Shown here: piece by piece, positions 5,052 to 7,543 of the stretch | Numbering within the stretch: position 1 is the stretch's first letter | Layout of the letters: each line of letters begins with the position of its first letter | Translations under genes and position numbers: made by a program | Assembly (NCBI GenBank): GCA_002373855.1 | Contig: DFKO01000090.1 | Location: 1 to 7,543 of the forward strand | Source: Lachnospiraceae bacterium UBA3643 | Lineage (GTDB): Bacteria; Bacillota; Clostridia; Lachnospirales; Lachnospiraceae | Reading direction: 5' to 3' | Length of the DNA: 7,543 bases | Notes under the pieces: generated by a model | What the model saw: only the letters and a program-made list of their open reading frames with translations | Told to the model about the DNA's origin: nothing | The model's database searches: none

Positions 5052-7543
5052 ATGAGAATCATACCAAAGAAAACAAAGGTAAGGCTTGAATTTTTTAAAG
5101 GGATAGGAGTAGTCGATCTGATCGTGGCTCTATGCGGCGGAAGTATCGCCCTCGCGATATTTATATCCGACCTGCCGGGACATATTGCCATATCGGCAGT
5201 ACTGGCCGTACTCGTGGTGGGACTTGTATTTCCCATCGAGGATGACAGAGGATACCTGATGCTTTATAATGCGCTCCTCTATATCTCCAGGTACAAGAAA
5301 TTTACCAAGGAAAAGGACGAGAAGGCTAAGAAAAAGGTATACCACGACGGCTTCCGAGGTGTGATAGAGAGGATATTTGATTTCAAACAGTCAAAGCCTA
5401 CCGTATATGATATCACACCGTTTACCGGCGTTGATGATTGCTACATTGAATACGGAAAGCAGTATTACGGTGTGGTTGTTGAGATCAATCCCGTAGAGTT
5501 CAAATTCTTCACGGAGAGGCGTCAGGATGCAACTATTGACAGGATGTTTGGTTCAGTGCTCCGTACTATATCCGGCAATGACAGCGCAGAGCTTATCAAG
5601 ATCGAGCGTCCCATCATATTTGATTCCTATATTAAGTCAGAGGATAAGAAGCTTGTCGATATCAAGGAAGCTTATCTTAACGGACTCCTTAATGACGATG
5701 AACTCACAAAGCGTGTTGCCATCATAGAGGACAGAAAGGAAAACATCAAGCGTCTTAATAAAAAGGACAAGGTTTACAACGATTTCCATTATATCGTATT
5801 CTTCGGAACCGATAAGAAAGCATTGAAGGCCCAGGCACTTGATATGATAAATGTCATGTCCCAGGCCGATATGGAGTGCAAGCTCCTTAATGAGAAAGAG
5901 CTTGTGATATTCCTTAAATATACCTACGGTCATGATTTCGATGAGAGGGAAGCGTACAAGCTGACCAAGGATCAGTATCTTGACTGGATACTCCCTGATA
6001 CCATCGAGATGACTCCGAGACAGGTCAGATATGACGGACTCATTACCCATACCCTTAAGGTAAAGGATTATCCCACAGTAGTCTCAAACGGCTGGGGAGC
6101 AGAGATCTTTAACATGCCGGATACAAAGGTTACCATGAAGATAAGACCTGTCGACCGTTACAAAGCTATCAGGCAGATAGACCATGCCCTTGAGGAGGTC
6201 AGGAGCCAGTATGGCGAGACCGGCAAGGCTTCAAAATCCATGGAGCTTGAGACTCACTACAATACACTTACCAATGTGCTCTCAAGACTTCAGGGTGATA
6301 ACGAGACTTTGTTTAATGTAAATATTTATGTGACCATATATGATAAAGATCTCACCAAGAAGGAAGAGAATTTCAAGAAGGGAATAAAGGAAGATGATGA
6401 ATATTACGGTATTCCCATCAAGAAAAAGATAAAAAGGACCATGTCCGAGGGTGGCTTTAAGACTACAGACATGCTGCTCCTCCAGTTTGAGGCATATGCA
6501 TCCTCAGCTGTATCGGCATTTGACGGAATGAAGAATGAGAGCAGAGGTATCCATTCGTCATCTGTTGCAGCCGTGTTCCCTTATGTATTCAAGACACTTA
6601 ATGATAAGGACGGTATATGTATCGGAGAGTCCAACGGTCTCCCCGTATTTATTGATTTCTTCAAGAGAGACAAGAACCGTGTCAACAGTAATGTCGTGAT
6701 CATCGGTAAGTCAGGTTCCGGTAAATCCTACGCTACCAAGACGCTCCTTGCCAATCTTGCAGCCGAGAACTCAAAGATATTCATCCTTGACCCAGAGAAT
6801 GAGTATTATGAGATGGCCAGGAACTTTGACGGCAAGATAATCGATGTCGGAAGTGCCACACAGGGACGACTTAATCCGTTTAATATCATCGCTGCTCTTG
6901 ATGACAGTGAGGATAATGGTGATGGGGAAGTGACTGCATCATCAAGCTATAATGTACATCTTCAGTTCCTTGAAGAGTTCTTTACCCAGATATTGCCCGG
7001 TATGGATGCCGATGCAAAGGAATACTTAAACAATATCATCGTCCGTATGTATGACGATAAGGGAATAGACGAATATACGGATTTAAGCAAGCTTAAGCCC
7101 GAGGATTATCCGACCTTTGATGATCTCTATGACAAGATACTCAATGATTATCAGTTCTCACAGGGAGAGTACTCAAAGCAGAATCTTCGTACACTGCTTA
7201 ATTATGTATCAAAGTTTGCATCAGGCGGTCGAAACTCCCTTATCTGGAACGGACCCGCTACGGTGAGCACGGATGAGAACTTTATAGTATTCAACTTCCA
7301 GTCCCTCCTTGCAAACAAGAACAATACGGTTGCCAATGCCCAGATGCTCCTCGTACTTAAGTATATAGACAACGAGGTCATCAAGAACAGGGATTACAAT
7401 ATTAAATACGGCGCTTCAAGAAAGATCATAGTCGTGATCGATGAGGCCCATGTATTTATCGATGCCAAGTATCCCATTGCCCTTGACTTCATGTTCCAGC
7501 TGGCAAAGCGTATCCGTAAATACAACGGTATGCAGATCATCAT
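5052..7543 (+). CDS. virB4: VirB4-type conjugative transfer ATPase with VirB3/PrgI-like N-terminus (3' end outside window)
   Basis: The frame runs from ATG 5052 without a stop to the window end, giving 830 codons plus two bases. VirB4 ATPases hydrolyse ATP at the cytoplasmic face of T4SS channels to drive assembly and DNA or protein transfer. Residues about 17-39 and 44-63 are two membrane helices behind a basic leader, resembling VirB3/PrgI; VirB3-VirB4 fusions are known. About 115-500 is the VirB4 N-terminal region. The RecA-like ATPase follows: Walker A GKSGSGKS at 552-559, then FILDPENEY and GRLNPFNI (both typical of VirB4), and Walker B IVVIDEAH with D797 and E798. The window stops at about residue 830, near MQIII, where this family normally continues into the Q-containing motif and the C-terminal helices. 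So truncation is by the window, not by mutation. It resembles the Mbov_0397 ICE ATPase family, matching the Mbov_0396-like genes just upstream. No disrupted motif is seen. Confidence 0.95.
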   Translation, partial: MRIIPKKTKVRLEFFKGIGVVDLIVALCGGSIALAIFISDLPGHIAISAVLAVLVVGLVFPIEDDRGYLMLYNALLYISRYKKFTKEKDEKAKKKVYHDGFRGVIERIFDFKQSKPTVYDITPFTGVDDCYIEYGKQYYGVVVEINPVEFKFFTERRQDATIDRMFGSVLRTISGNDSAELIKIERPIIFDSYIKSEDKKLVDIKEAYLNGLLNDDELTKRVAIIEDRKENIKRLNKKDKVYNDFHYIVFFGTDKKALKAQALDMINVMSQADMECKLLNEKELVIFLKYTYGHDFDEREAYKLTKDQYLDWILPDTIEMTPRQVRYDGLITHTLKVKDYPTVVSNGWGAEIFNMPDTKVTMKIRPVDRYKAIRQIDHALEEVRSQYGETGKASKSMELETHYNTLTNVLSRLQGDNETLFNVNIYVTIYDKDLTKKEENFKKGIKEDDEYYGIPIKKKIKRTMSEGGFKTTDMLLLQFEAYASSAVSAFDGMKNESRGIHSSSVAAVFPYVFKTLNDKDGICIGESNGLPVFIDFFKRDKNRVNSNVVIIGKSGSGKSYATKTLLANLAAENSKIFILDPENEYYEMARNFDGKIIDVGSATQGRLNPFNIIAALDDSEDNGDGEVTASSSYNVHLQFLEEFFTQILPGMDADAKEYLNNIIVRMYDDKGIDEYTDLSKLKPEDYPTFDDLYDKILNDYQFSQGEYSKQNLRTLLNYVSKFASGGRNSLIWNGPATVSTDENFIVFNFQSLLANKNNTVANAQMLLVLKYIDNEVIKNRDYNIKYGASRKIIVVIDEAHVFIDAKYPIALDFMFQLAKRIRKYNGMQII

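Overview
The window carries four co-directional, tightly spaced genes on the + strand. They look like an interior piece of a conjugative type IV secretion (T4SS) operon from a Gram-positive, integrative-element type of system. The base composition is moderate, with frequent ATA (Ile) and AGA/AGG (Arg) codons, purine-rich Shine-Dalgarno sites and a VirB3/PrgI-like segment fused to VirB4. This suggests a Clostridia-type Firmicute, possibly Lachnospiraceae (Butyrivibrio-like). That taxonomic guess is inference from style, not from a marker gene. I found no RNA gene, insertion sequence, CRISPR array, integrase, attachment site, promoter or convincing terminator.

Layout. Bases 1-1029 are the 3' part of a gene for a surface protein: an acidic linker, about three Ig-like beta regions, then one C-terminal membrane anchor with a short basic tail. 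Bases 1077-2438 and 2493-5018 encode two tandem paralogous polytopic membrane proteins of the VirB6/TrbL-like kind; I recognise them as resembling the 'Mbov_0396' ICE transmembrane family. The first ends in a short charged tail. The second carries an extra C-terminal half of about 430 residues: a Gly/Lys-rich linker, eight repeats of about 20 residues, and a PPxNNPV heptad-repeat tail. Bases 5052-7543 are the 5' part of a VirB4-type ATPase ('Mbov_0397'-like) with a VirB3/PrgI-like two-helix N-terminus, a clear Walker A and a clear Walker B. It runs off the window just after the Walker B region.

How they fit together (inference from T4SS families): VirB4 would energise assembly and substrate transfer at the inner face of the membrane. 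The two VirB6-like proteins would form the membrane channel, perhaps as a hetero-oligomer. The Ig-like protein would be displayed on the cell surface, where it could act in cell-cell contact or as a wall-spanning part. Gaps between genes are only 33-54 bases, each later gene has its own Shine-Dalgarno, and no gap holds a terminator, so one polycistronic message is likely.

The least expected element is the C-terminal half of the second VirB6-like protein. It has a regular 20-residue repeat that I do not recognise as a named family, followed by a DNA-level 21-bp tandem repeat that could vary in copy number.
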